From Paenibacillus sp. RUD330 (GTDB taxonomy: Bacteria; Bacillota; Bacilli; Paenibacillales; Paenibacillaceae): DNA of 64,000 nucleotides. Positions 1 to 7,638 of this stretch are shown here, one piece after another. Numbering within the stretch: the stretch's first letter is position 1; every line of letters begins with the position of its first letter. The stretch covers positions 46,001 through 110,000 of the forward strand of contig NZ_CP022655.2 of the NCBI RefSeq assembly GCF_002243345.2, given 5' to 3'. Under the pieces are notes generated by a model that worked only from the letters and a program-made list of their open reading frames with translations, ran no database searches and was not told where the DNA came from. The translations under genes and the position numbers were made by a program.

Positions 1-29
1 GCTGCCGATTTCGGATTCGAATGGGGCGA

Positions 30-1316
30 TCAAGATCCGTCCGCAAGCACGATCAAGCCGCTGTCGCCCGTAAACAGAAGGGTTGCGGCTTGGGCGGGAG
101 AGAGCGTGACCGACTGCGGGGAGAGCAGGGTGCGGAGCGACCCTGCCTCGCATAGCTCCAGCTCGAGCTCGGCCGGACTCAGCGTGATGTAGGATGAAGG
201 CGAGCCGTAAGCCACGCGCCGGAACAGCGTGCCTCCATCCCGGATCATGAGGTCGGCAGGGGCTCGGCCGTCAGCCAGATGGAGCAGCCGGATCCGGGCG
301 CGGTCGGCAGACGATTCCCGCTCATCCTCGAACAGGAGAAGCTCCCCGTTGCCGGCTACAGCCGCTGTCATCCATGCTCCGCTGCGCAAGTCGAGCTCGG
401 CTGAGGCGACGGGGGATCGGGATGGCCCCTCCTGAATGGCGAGCGGGCAACGGCCCGGACGGACTTCAAGATAGGAGGATGCCTCCAGGTAATCGAGCGG
501 CTGAACCGTCGTTCCGAGGTGGAAGTCCAGCTTCTCCTTGCCGGTCTGGGCATGGAGAAGGCGGACATGGGCCGGCGGGAGCCCGGCTGAATCGGACAGC
601 TCGGGAGCGGCATGCTGCTCGCCGTCTCCTGGATGCGGTTCTCTTGGAACGGGGCTTCCCGAATTCGGCTTATAGGGACTATCCGTCGGGCTGCCATATG
701 AGTGCGCCGATCCGCCAGCAGCCGCTCCCGCGGATTTCTGCGGGGCTGCGCTCGGCGTCCAGTCGGGCAGGGGTGAAGCTGCGCCAGCCGGTCCAGGCCA
801 GAAGCTTGGGGAAGGGTAGCCGTAGCTGCCCGGATAACCCGCCGATGCGGAGAGCCCTTGGAAGCCGGAGGGAGCTGGAAAGCCTGGGAGAGAGGGAGGG
901 GGAGGAAATCCCGCTTCCTCGGAACTCCAATGCGGGGCGGCCGCATGGTAGGGCAGGACGGCATTTCCTTGCTGCCCATGCGGGGCGGGATAGCCGTATG
1001 GATTGGCGCCGGCGTAGCCGGGCAAGCCGGGTGCGGCGTCGTAGTTCGCGGATCCGGGATAGGCCGGGTTCCAGGCTTGCGGGCCGTCGAGTCCGGGAAG
1101 TCCGGACACGGCGGCAGCCGGAGTTCCATGAGCCGGGACGGGGGCGAATGGAAGACCGTGCTGCCGCACAAGCGCGGCCAGCCGGGACAGAGCCTCGGAA
1201 TGAAGCTGCCGGTAATAACGGCCCCACTCGGGCTCGCTGTATTCGTAAAGTCCGGCCAGCATGCCGTAAAGGCTGGCCTTCTGCCATTCTTCCCATACGG
1301 GCTGATGGTTGGACAT
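30..1316 (-). CDS. Pro/Gly/Tyr-rich protein with a C-terminal DUF4397-like region, function unknown
   Basis: The N-terminal ~60 residues are ordinary sequence (Trp/Tyr-rich, starting MSNHQPVWEEWQ). Residues ~60-240 are low complexity and dominated by Pro, Gly, Ala, Tyr and Ser. The C-terminal ~180 residues hold two similar units, one with VRLLHAQTGKEKLDF and one with IRLLHLADGRAPADL. This pattern recalls DUF4397 repeats of secreted or surface proteins, an assignment made from memory. There is no obvious signal peptide or membrane segment. A TTG exists six bases further upstream, but GGAGGAG on the minus strand sits 8 bases before the ATG at 1316, so that start is preferred. It is transcribed divergently from the yabM-like exporter. 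The composition would fit a spore-surface or secreted matrix protein, but nothing here proves it. Confidence 0.6.
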   Translation of the reverse strand: MSNHQPVWEEWQKASLYGMLAGLYEYSEPEWGRYYRQLHSEALSRLAALVRQHGLPFAPVPAHGTPAAAVSGLPGLDGPQAWNPAYPGSANYDAAPGLPGYAGANPYGYPAPHGQQGNAVLPYHAAAPHWSSEEAGFPPPPSLPGFPAPSGFQGLSASAGYPGSYGYPSPSFWPGPAGAASPLPDWTPSAAPQKSAGAAAGGSAHSYGSPTDSPYKPNSGSPVPREPHPGDGEQHAAPELSDSAGLPPAHVRLLHAQTGKEKLDFHLGTTVQPLDYLEASSYLEVRPGRCPLAIQEGPSRSPVASAELDLRSGAWMTAAVAGNGELLLFEDERESSADRARIRLLHLADGRAPADLMIRDGGTLFRRVAYGSPSSYITLSPAELELELCEAGSLRTLLSPQSVTLSPAQAATLLFTGDSGLIVLADGS

Positions 1317-1500
1317 GGACAAGTCTCCTCCCTGTCTGGGTCGTCGCTCTTCAACACCTGCTGTTCGACTATATGCGCCAATGGTTATCCAACATACGGA
1401 GTCGGGCCCCGTACTTTCGACAGCCAGTCGTCCTCTTCATGCCGTTCGGTCGAATAAGGTATAATGAATCGACGAAATCGGGCGGGGAGACAAAGAGGAT
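1317..1500. promoter_or_regulatory. Divergent intergenic region with a possible promoter for the yabM-like gene
   Basis: The two genes flanking this 184-bp gap are divergent, so promoters for both should lie here. On the plus strand a TATAAT hexamer is visible at 1460-1465, about 35 bases before the downstream ATG. No convincing -35 element lies 16-18 bases upstream of it. No strong minus-strand promoter was recognised. Confidence 0.35.
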
Positions 1501-3183
1501 ATGCCGAGGCAAAAATGGGAGAAAGGCGCGTTGGGCGGTGCGATGCTGCTTGCGGGAGCGGCTCTGCTGTCCAAGCTGATCGGGACGCTCCAGAAAATAC
1601 CGCTGCAAAATATTGCGGGCGACCGGGTTTTCGGCATTTATAATGCCGTTTATCCGTTCTATCAGCTGATGCTGGTGCTGGCTACGGCCGGGCTGCCCGT
1701 GGCGGTCGCCATCCGTACCGCATCGCTGTTGGAAGAAGGGGACAAGCAGGGAGCGCGCCGCGCGGGAGCGGCCGGCGTCCTCCTGCTCTCGGTGCTCGGA
1801 GCGGCCGGGTTCGCCATTCTGTGGACCGGCGCCTCCGCTTTCGCGGACCTGATCGGCGATTCCTCGGCAGAGGCGTCGATCCGGGCGGTCGCGGCGGCGC
1901 TGTGGGTCGTGCCTGCGCTGGCCGCATTGCGGGGTTATACGCAGGGAACAGGGGATATGAGACCGACCGCCTGGTCGCAGCTGATCGAGCAGCTCGTGCG
2001 CGTCGCGGCCATGCTGCTGCTGCTTCACTGGGGCTGGTCCGCCGGCTGGGATGATTGCTCGTTGGCGGCCGGGGCGATGTCGGGCTCCTTCTTCGGCGGT
2101 TTTGCCGGCTTGCTGTTCATGATTCGGATGGCTGCGGGGAGACGGAGCCGAGGGAACCTGGCAAGGGCTGCGGGGAGTGGGGACCAAGAGGAACTCGCAA
2201 AGGATGCGGAGTGGCGGCTGCCGCTTGTGCGGAGACTGGCCGCAATGGGGAATGAAATCCGCCGTCTTGCGGTGCTGGCGCTGCCCGTCGCGCTCGGAGC
2301 GATCGTGGCGCCGGTGCTTGGGGCTGTCGACGCCTTCACGGTTCCGCGTCTTCTTGCCGGCGCGGGCAGCAGTCCGGCCGAAGCGATGAGCGCTTTCGGC
2401 CTTTACAGCCGGGGCCAGCCTCTCGTGCAGCTGGTCTCGATGGTCGCAGGCGCCGCCGCCGGGGCGCTCGTGCCGGGGCTGGTGCGCCAGCGGCGGAGCC
2501 GCCCGGAGGCGGCAGCGGCGCAAGCCCGCCTCGCCATGCGCGCAGCCTGGCTGATCGGCCTGGCCTCGGCGGCGGGGCTCGTTCTTCTGGCAGAGCCGCT
2601 GAACGTCATGTTCTACACCGACGCGCAAGCGACCGGGACGCTGGCACTTGTATGCGGCACGGCCCTCTTCGCGGCGGTCACCGCGGTCAGCGCGCCGGTG
2701 CTGCAGGGGCTCGGCGCCGTGCGCGCGCCGGTGATACTGCTGCTCCTCGCCGCGCTGATCAAGACGGCGCTGAACGCCGCGCTTGTGCCGCCGCTCGGCA
2801 TCGCCGGCGCCGCTTGGGCCGGCATCGCCGCCACCGGCGCCGCCGCGCTGCTCGGCGCGCTGGCGGCCGCGCGCTCGGCGGCTGCGCTCGGCGCGCCTGC
2901 CCGCGGCGCTCGGCGCGGCTATGGCGCCGCTGCCGCGCTGGCCGCGCTGGCGGCTGCGGCGCTCGCCGCCTCGCGCGGCCTCGAGCCGCTGCTCGCCGCG
3001 GCGCTGCCGCCGCGCCTGCTCGCCGCGGCGCTCACGCTCGCCGGCGTGCTGGCCGGCGGCGCGGCTTTTGCCGCGGCGCTGCTGCGGCTGGGCGGCGTCA
3101 GCGCCGCGGAGCTTCGCCAGCTGCCCGGCGGCGAGGCGCTCGAAGCCAGGCTGCGCCGCCTGAAGCTCCTGCCTCCGGCCTGA
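1501..3183 (+). CDS. yabM: MOP-superfamily polysaccharide/lipid exporter, YabM/SpoVB-like
   Basis: This is a 560-residue integral membrane protein with about 14 hydrophobic segments. The N-terminal pattern (GGAMLLAGAALLSKLIGTLQ, then IYNAVYPFYQL) is typical of the SpoVB/MurJ-like polysaccharide-exporter family, which flips lipid-linked glycans or cell-wall precursors across the membrane. It sits directly before mazG, as yabM does in B. subtilis, and that fixes the orthology better than the sequence alone. The ATG follows GGGGAG and AGAGGA motifs. The last third (from ~2640) is extremely GC-rich and nearly all Ala/Gly/Leu/Arg, so its exact function and fold are less certain. A SpoVB or YtgP paralogue is the alternative name. 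Confidence 0.78.
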   Translation: MPRQKWEKGALGGAMLLAGAALLSKLIGTLQKIPLQNIAGDRVFGIYNAVYPFYQLMLVLATAGLPVAVAIRTASLLEEGDKQGARRAGAAGVLLLSVLGAAGFAILWTGASAFADLIGDSSAEASIRAVAAALWVVPALAALRGYTQGTGDMRPTAWSQLIEQLVRVAAMLLLLHWGWSAGWDDCSLAAGAMSGSFFGGFAGLLFMIRMAAGRRSRGNLARAAGSGDQEELAKDAEWRLPLVRRLAAMGNEIRRLAVLALPVALGAIVAPVLGAVDAFTVPRLLAGAGSSPAEAMSAFGLYSRGQPLVQLVSMVAGAAAGALVPGLVRQRRSRPEAAAAQARLAMRAAWLIGLASAAGLVLLAEPLNVMFYTDAQATGTLALVCGTALFAAVTAVSAPVLQGLGAVRAPVILLLLAALIKTALNAALVPPLGIAGAAWAGIAATGAAALLGALAAARSAAALGAPARGARRGYGAAAALAALAAAALAASRGLEPLLAAALPPRLLAAALTLAGVLAGGAAFAAALLRLGGVSAAELRQLPGGEALEARLRRLKLLPPA

Positions 3184-3422
3184 AGCTCTCAGCGCAGACC
3201 CAGACCCGTCGCTGTTATAAGGGCAGGCTTCCCAGGGAGGCTCGCACTCAAAATCAAGCTGCATAAGCGCTCCCAAAAAACGGGCTATTCGCCTATCGCA
3301 TGGTGGTTAGCGATCATTTTCGCTTTACATGACCATGATTCTTCCTTACAGGAACTGCCTCATAGACTCATAGGAATAGTACAGGTGCAAATCAAGTGAA
3401 CGGCATGCGGCATTTGGACGAA
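3184..3422. other. Gene-free stretch, nothing recognised
   Basis: This is the first part of the ~900-bp gap between the exporter gene and mazG. It has stops in all frames at ordinary spacing, no ribosome-binding site with a plausible reading frame, and no T-tract terminator. The repeat family listed next begins at its right end. Confidence 0.5.
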
Positions 3423-3498
3423 TATCGGACATAGGATCCGTTATTTGCTCCTAAAATAGGTTTTTCGCAAATTATCGGACATAGGATCCGTTATTTGT
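3423..3498. repeat. Two inverted-orientation relatives of the 51-bp repeat
   Basis: The string CGGACATAGGATCCGTTATTT occurs twice, its surrounding copies starting at 3423 and 3473 (50 bp apart). Its reverse complement differs at only three positions from the core of the tandem repeat that follows at 3532. The locus therefore carries the same element in both orientations. Each core is itself a partial palindrome, with CGGA and TCCG arms. Confidence 0.75.
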
Positions 3499-3531
3499 GA
3501 ACTTTTATCCAGATATCAAGAGCAGCGAAGG

Positions 3532-3830
3532 AAATAGCGGAACCAATGTCCGATAGCCCAGCGATCGTGCACGAATACGGTCAAATAGCGGAACCAATGT
3601 CCGATAGCCCATCGATCGGGCACGAATACGGTCAAATAACGGAACCAATGTCCGATAGCCCAGCGATCGGGCACGAATACGGTCAAATAGCGGAACCAAT
3701 GTCCGATAGCCCAGCGATCGGGCACGAATACGGTCAAATAGCGGAACCAATGTCCGATAGCCCGGCGATCGGGCACGAATACGGTCAAATAGCGGAACCA
3801 ATATCCGATAGCCCGGCAGCGGGCACGTAA
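3532..3830. repeat. 51-bp tandem repeat, five full copies plus a degenerate sixth
   Basis: Units begin with AAATAGCGGAACC at 3532, 3583, 3634, 3685, 3736 and 3787, exactly 51 bp apart. Copies 1-5 differ from one another by one or two substitutions. The sixth is truncated and carries small deletions (GGCAGCGGGCACGTAA). Because 51 is divisible by three, reading frames stay open on both strands and encode a repeated 17-residue peptide. No ribosome-binding site precedes these frames and changes between copies alter amino acids, so this is treated as a non-coding intergenic repeat. The core contains CGGA/TCCG inverted arms. It resembles short intergenic repeats that I recall from Paenibacillus genomes. 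Confidence 0.9.
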
Positions 3831-4083
3831 TCCCCCGCTCCCGGAAGCCTCTCTTCACGCCAATTCCCTCCGACGCTTCCGCAATATCCCTGCCAAAGCC
3901 GAGTTTGAGGTTAAAATATCCTTATTTTCGGCCTCTGGAACCGGTCCGGCTTGCTTCCGGGGCTCGGGACAAGTAAAGTCAGAGGAGGGCCAAGCGCATG
4001 CGGAAGCCGCCCTTGCCGGGGCCTCGGCTTCTTCTTGCCTCATAGAGCGCTCTTCTTCGTCCCAAAAGGAGGCATTCACAGCC
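3831..4083. other. Leader region of mazG, no gene seen
   Basis: Between the repeat block and mazG nothing coding is supported. A run GAGGTTAAAATATCCTTATTTTCGG near 3908 is AT-rich enough to hold a promoter, but no paired -35/-10 hexamers were convincing. The only clear signal is AAGGAGG 11 bases before the mazG ATG. Confidence 0.4.
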
Positions 4084-5628
4084 ATGACATCCGGATCATC
4101 ATCCAGCCTGCCGGGAGCGGCTGAACACATAACGGCCCGGCCGTCCATCACCGTAGCCGGTCTCGGCACAGGCGACGCGGACCAGCTGACGCTGGGCATA
4201 TGGCGGAGGCTGCAGGCAGCGGCCAAAGTCTATGTCCGCACCGAGAAACATCCTATGATGAGCATGCTTCGCGAGCAAGGCATCGCCGTGGAGCCGTTCG
4301 ACCGGTTCTACGAGGAATCGGATTCATTCCCGGAGGTATACGACCGGATCGTCTCCGAGCTGGCTTCCCTGGCCAAAGCGGACTTCGCATCGTCCGGCTC
4401 CGGCATCCTGTATGCCGTGCCCGGCCACCCGATGGTCGCCGAGCGCACGGTGCGGCTGCTGCGGGAGGTTTGTCCGCAGGAGGGCATCGAGCTGACCGTG
4501 CTCGGCGGCGAGAGCTTCCTCGACATGGCCTTCACCCGGCTCGGCTTCGACCCGATCGAGGGCTTCCAGCTGCTGGATTCGGCGGAGCTGAAGACGTCGA
4601 TGCTGCGGCCGCAGCTGCACACGCTGATCGGCCAGGTCTACGATGCCTTCACCGCCTCCGACGTCAAGCTGACGCTGATGGAGCGGTATCCGGAGGACCA
4701 TCCGGTCGTCATCGGGCACGCGCTCGGCGTGCCGGGCGCGGAGCGCATTCTCACCGTGCCTCTGTACGAGCTCGACAGGGGCCAAGAGTACGGCAACCTG
4801 AGCCTGGTCTACATACCGGCCAGCTTTGATGAGCGGCTGCAGAACCGCAGCTTCGACCGGCTGCATGAGATCGTCTCCATTCTGCGCAGTCCCGGGGGCT
4901 GTCCCTGGGACCGGGAGCAGAGTCATCAGTCCATCCGCAAGAACTTCATCGAAGAGCTGTACGAGGCGCTCGAGGCGATCGACCAGGACGACCCTGACGG
5001 CATGCGCGAGGAATTCGGCGACGTCATCCTGCAAGTCATGCTTCACAGCCAGATGGAAGAGGAGACCGGGGCGTTCAACGTCTACGACGTCATCCAGGAG
5101 CTGAACGAGAAGCTCGTGTTCCGCCATCCCCACGTATTCGGCGATTCGGGAGCTTCGGATTCCGGAGAGGCGCTCGCCAGCTGGGAACGCATGAAAGCCG
5201 AGGAGAAGCGGATCAAAGGCCGGGACGGGGACCGCGTCTCCGTACTGGATGGAATTCCGCAGGATCTTCCCGCGCTTATGCGCGCCTACAAGCTGCAGAA
5301 GAAGGCTTCCAAGGTCGGCTTCGACTGGGACGAGCTCGGTCCGGTCCTCGCCAAGATCGAAGAGGAGCTTCGCGAGGTGCGGGAGGCTGCGGCGCTTGGA
5401 GACAAGGACGCCCAGGCCGGCGAGCTCGGCGACCTGCTCTTCGCGGTCGTCAATGCGGCCCGCTTCCTGGATGCGGATCCCGAAGAGGCGCTGGCCCGCA
5501 CGAACGCCAAATTCCGCAGCCGCTTTCTCTATATCGAGGAGCAGCTCCGTATAAACGGCAAATCTTTTGACCAGACTGATCTACTAGAAATGGATCGTTG
5601 GTGGGATGAAGCGAAGAAGAAAGGTTAA
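4084..5628 (+). CDS. mazG: Tetrapyrrole-methylase-like / MazG fusion nucleotide pyrophosphohydrolase
   Basis: The 514-residue protein has the two-part design of B. subtilis YabN. Residues ~20-240 form a SAM-dependent methylase-like domain (VAGLGTGDADQLTLG, later YAVPGHPMVAERTVRLL). Two MazG domains follow. The first has CPWDREQSHQSIRKN and the metal-binding EELYEALE with EEFGD. The second has EELREVREA with ELGDLLFAV. MazG domains hydrolyse nucleoside triphosphates to monophosphates and pyrophosphate, clearing aberrant nucleotides; the methylase half has no well-settled substrate. AAGGAGG 11 bases upstream supports the ATG. It comes directly after the repeat-filled gap and before HU. Its length is close to the family norm and key acidic residues are intact. 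Confidence 0.93.
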   Translation: MTSGSSSSLPGAAEHITARPSITVAGLGTGDADQLTLGIWRRLQAAAKVYVRTEKHPMMSMLREQGIAVEPFDRFYEESDSFPEVYDRIVSELASLAKADFASSGSGILYAVPGHPMVAERTVRLLREVCPQEGIELTVLGGESFLDMAFTRLGFDPIEGFQLLDSAELKTSMLRPQLHTLIGQVYDAFTASDVKLTLMERYPEDHPVVIGHALGVPGAERILTVPLYELDRGQEYGNLSLVYIPASFDERLQNRSFDRLHEIVSILRSPGGCPWDREQSHQSIRKNFIEELYEALEAIDQDDPDGMREEFGDVILQVMLHSQMEEETGAFNVYDVIQELNEKLVFRHPHVFGDSGASDSGEALASWERMKAEEKRIKGRDGDRVSVLDGIPQDLPALMRAYKLQKKASKVGFDWDELGPVLAKIEEELREVREAAALGDKDAQAGELGDLLFAVVNAARFLDADPEEALARTNAKFRSRFLYIEEQLRINGKSFDQTDLLEMDRWWDEAKKKG

Positions 5629-5886
5629 TAGGTTCCTTCGACCCTATTCGCGGCTTCTCGACCCTTTTCCGCAAAAAAATTTGGGCAGGCAGCAGGATTT
5701 CTCCGTTCTGGAGACGAATACGTTACCCTCGTAAAATTTTCTCTCATGCTCCTGGGCACCGCTTGCGGGAGAGAAGGCAAGAAGCGGCAGGAAGCCGCCG
5801 CTTGTCCGTCAATAAGGAACGGCTGCTGCTTGCGCAGGGCAACTGTCGCACTTTACATGAACATCCATTATCGGGAGGAAATCACA
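5629..5886. other. Intergenic leader of the HU gene
   Basis: This 258-bp gap contains no supported gene. A short hairpin (AAGCGGC / GCCGCTT, near 5780-5803) lies in the presumed HU leader. No clear consensus promoter pair was found. Confidence 0.35.
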
Positions 5887-6159
5887 ATGAACAAGAACGA
5901 CCTGATCAACAGCATCGCAACGAAAAGCGGCCTGACTAAGCGCGACGTAGAATCCGTACTCAACAGCTTCCTCGGCGAAGTGACCGACGCCCTGGCATCC
6001 GGCGACAAAGTCCAACTGATCGGCTTCGGCACGTTCGAAACCCGCACGCGTTCCGGCCGCACCGGCCGCAACCCGCAAACGGGCCAAGAAATCACGATTC
6101 CGGAATCCAAAGTTCCGGCATTCAAAGCCGGCAACAAACTGAAAGAAGCCATCAAGTAA
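5887..6159 (+). CDS. hup: DNA-binding protein HU
   Basis: This 90-residue protein begins MNKNDLINSIATKSGLTK and carries the HU signature (LIGFGTFETRTRSGRTGRNP) that forms the DNA-intercalating beta arms. HU dimers bend and compact DNA and help in replication and recombination. GGGAGGAA 6 bases before the ATG makes this the start; the upstream in-frame extension has no homology to the family. Length matches HU exactly. In B. subtilis the hbs gene is elsewhere, so its place between mazG and rqcP is a difference from that genome. Its stop is followed after one base by rqcP, so the two are surely cotranscribed. Confidence 0.96.
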   Translation: MNKNDLINSIATKSGLTKRDVESVLNSFLGEVTDALASGDKVQLIGFGTFETRTRSGRTGRNPQTGQEITIPESKVPAFKAGNKLKEAIK

Positions 6160-6160
6160 A

Positions 6161-6442
6161 TTGCGTCTGGACAAATTCCTCAAGGTCTCCCGGCTCATCA
6201 AGCGGCGCACGGTCGCCAAGGATGTGTCGGAGCAAGGCCGGGTATGGGTGAACGGCCGCGAAGCCAAGCCGAGCAGCTCGGTCAAAGCCGGCGATGAGCT
6301 GCGCATCCAGTACGGGCAGAAGTACATCACCGTCCGCATCGAGCGGACGGCGGAGACGACCCGCAAGGACGAGGCTGCGACGATGTACACCTTGCTCAAG
6401 GAAGAAGCGCGCGAGCGGGAGGATGACGGCCTCGGCTTCTAG
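6161..6442 (+). CDS. rqcP: RqcP (YabO), S4-domain ribosome quality-control factor
   Basis: A 93-residue S4 RNA-binding protein, MRLDKFLKVSRLIKRRTVAK..., that matches B. subtilis YabO/RqcP along its whole length including the tail AATMYTLLKEE. RqcP stabilises the tRNA-bound 50S ribosome during RqcH-directed alanine tailing of stalled nascent chains. The start is TTG, one base after the HU stop, with only a weak purine run (GAAAGAAG) inside the end of the HU gene, so translation is probably coupled to HU. A strong terminator follows. In B. subtilis the next gene is yabP; here the iron-uptake operon intervenes. Confidence 0.94.
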   Translation: MRLDKFLKVSRLIKRRTVAKDVSEQGRVWVNGREAKPSSSVKAGDELRIQYGQKYITVRIERTAETTRKDEAATMYTLLKEEAREREDDGLGF

Positions 6443-6483
6443 CCGGGATTTCCGGATCCTCCGCGCCGCGGGCGCGAATGAAT

Positions 6484-6528
6484 AAGCCGATTCGAATGCA
6501 GGCCATCTGCATTCGAATCGGCTTTTTT
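6484..6528 (+). terminator. Rho-independent terminator after rqcP
   Basis: A perfect 18-bp stem (AAGCCGATTCGAATGCAG with its complement), a 5-base loop GCCAT and a T6 tract. It separates the mazG-hup-rqcP unit from the iron-uptake operon. Confidence 0.95.
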
Positions 6529-6614
6529 GTCATGCTGTCAAGAAAATAGAAGGGGATGGCTCTAAAAGGGTTGACTCGGCGAGTGTGCTTTATTATAGTA
6601 AATAAGGGGGTAAG

Positions 6615-6629
6615 TGATAATGATTCTCA
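6615..6629. promoter_or_regulatory. Fur box upstream of the siderophore importer
   Basis: TGATAATGATTCTCA matches the Bacillus 7-1-7 Fur consensus TGATAATNATTATCA at 13 of 14 informative positions. It lies ~70 bases before the first gene of an iron-siderophore ABC operon. This predicts Fe(II)-Fur repression in iron-replete cells. Confidence 0.85.
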
Positions 6630-6684
6630 TTCTTATACAACTAAAAGATTTACACCTACATAGGCCTATGGAGATTTGCAGACG

Positions 6685-7638
6685 GTGAGAATGGCCATTC
6701 TTTTGCCGCTGCTGGTCATTCTGTCTTTTACCTCCCTGTTTATCGGCGTGCAGCAGCTGTCTCTGGCCGATCTGTTCTCCCTGACGGCCGACCAGAAGGA
6801 GCTCATCTGGATCAGCCGGATGCCGAGACTGGTCAGCCTGATCATCGCCGGCATGAGCCTGAGCATCGCCGGCCTCATCATGCAGCAGCTCAGCCGCAAC
6901 AAGTTCGTCTCTCCGTCGACGTCGGGAACGATGGAGGCCGCAGGGCTGGGCCTGCTCGTCGCGCTGCTGGTATTCGACAGCGCGAGCATGATGCAGAAGA
7001 TGGCGATCAGCTTCGCCTTCGCCTTGGCCGGAACCTTCGTCTTCATGCGGATGCTGGAGAAGATCAAGTTCAAGGACGCGGTGTTCATTCCGCTTGTCGG
7101 ACTTATGTTCGGGGGCGTGCTGGCCAGCGTGACGACCTTCTTCGCATACAAGTACGATCTCATCCAGAGCGTGAATTCCTGGATGCAGGGAAGCTTCTCC
7201 GGCGTGCTGAGAGGCCGCTACGAGCTGCTGTACATCAGCGTTCCGGCTACGATCGCGGCCTATCTGTTCGCCAGCCGCTTCACCATCGCGGGAATGGGGG
7301 AGGAATTCTCGGTCAACCTGGGCATCAGCTACCGCAAGATCGTCAACATCGGCCTCATTCTAATCGCGCTGATCAGCTCCTCGGTCATCCTGACCGTCGG
7401 GTCGATTCCGTTCCTCGGGCTGATCATTCCGAATCTCGTCTCCATCTTCCGCGGTGACAACCTGCAGCGCAACCTGCCGATCACAGCCGTCTTCGGCGCG
7501 ATATTCGTCATCGGCTGCGACATTCTGAGCCGTGTCCTCATCCGTCCCTACGAGCTGCCGATCAGCCTGATCGTCGGCGTTCTCGGCAGCATCATCTTCC
7601 TGTACCTCATCATGAGGAGGGATGTATATGCAAGCTGA
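6685..7638 (+). CDS. yclN: Iron-siderophore ABC importer permease, YclN-like
   Basis: This FecCD-family permease has about nine membrane segments. It closely resembles B. subtilis YclN, part of the petrobactin importer: RMPRLVSLIIAGMSLSIAGL, LSRNKFVSPSTSGTMEAAG, and the typical MGEEFSVNLG and PFLGLIIPNLVS loops, where the ATPase docks. In-frame starts are TTG 6676, GTG 6685 and ATG 6691. GGAG at 6670-6673 is best spaced (11 bases) for the GTG, giving 317 residues against 316 for YclN. It is the first gene of the four-gene unit under the Fur box and overlaps the next gene by 11 bases. Confidence 0.9.
   Translation: MRMAILLPLLVILSFTSLFIGVQQLSLADLFSLTADQKELIWISRMPRLVSLIIAGMSLSIAGLIMQQLSRNKFVSPSTSGTMEAAGLGLLVALLVFDSASMMQKMAISFAFALAGTFVFMRMLEKIKFKDAVFIPLVGLMFGGVLASVTTFFAYKYDLIQSVNSWMQGSFSGVLRGRYELLYISVPATIAAYLFASRFTIAGMGEEFSVNLGISYRKIVNIGLILIALISSSVILTVGSIPFLGLIIPNLVSIFRGDNLQRNLPITAVFGAIFVIGCDILSRVLIRPYELPISLIVGVLGSIIFLYLIMRRDVYAS

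Noticed and set aside
1369-3276. 635-codon minus-strand open frame opposite the yabM-like exporter
   Set aside because: Low-complexity Arg/Gln/Gly translation, antisense shadow of a clear membrane protein gene.
3532-3830. CRISPR array
   Set aside because: Units are contiguous without unique spacers and no cas genes are nearby.
3505-3858. Open frames on both strands (94, 117 and 90 codons) encoding 17-residue repeats such as MSDSPAIGHEYGQIAEP
   Set aside because: They exist only because the repeat length (51) is divisible by three. No ribosome-binding sites, frames open on both strands, and differences between copies change amino acids.
5746-5886. N-terminal extension of HU by 47 codons
   Set aside because: The internal ATG at 5887 has a strong ribosome-binding site and gives the exact 90-residue HU; the extension has no similarity.
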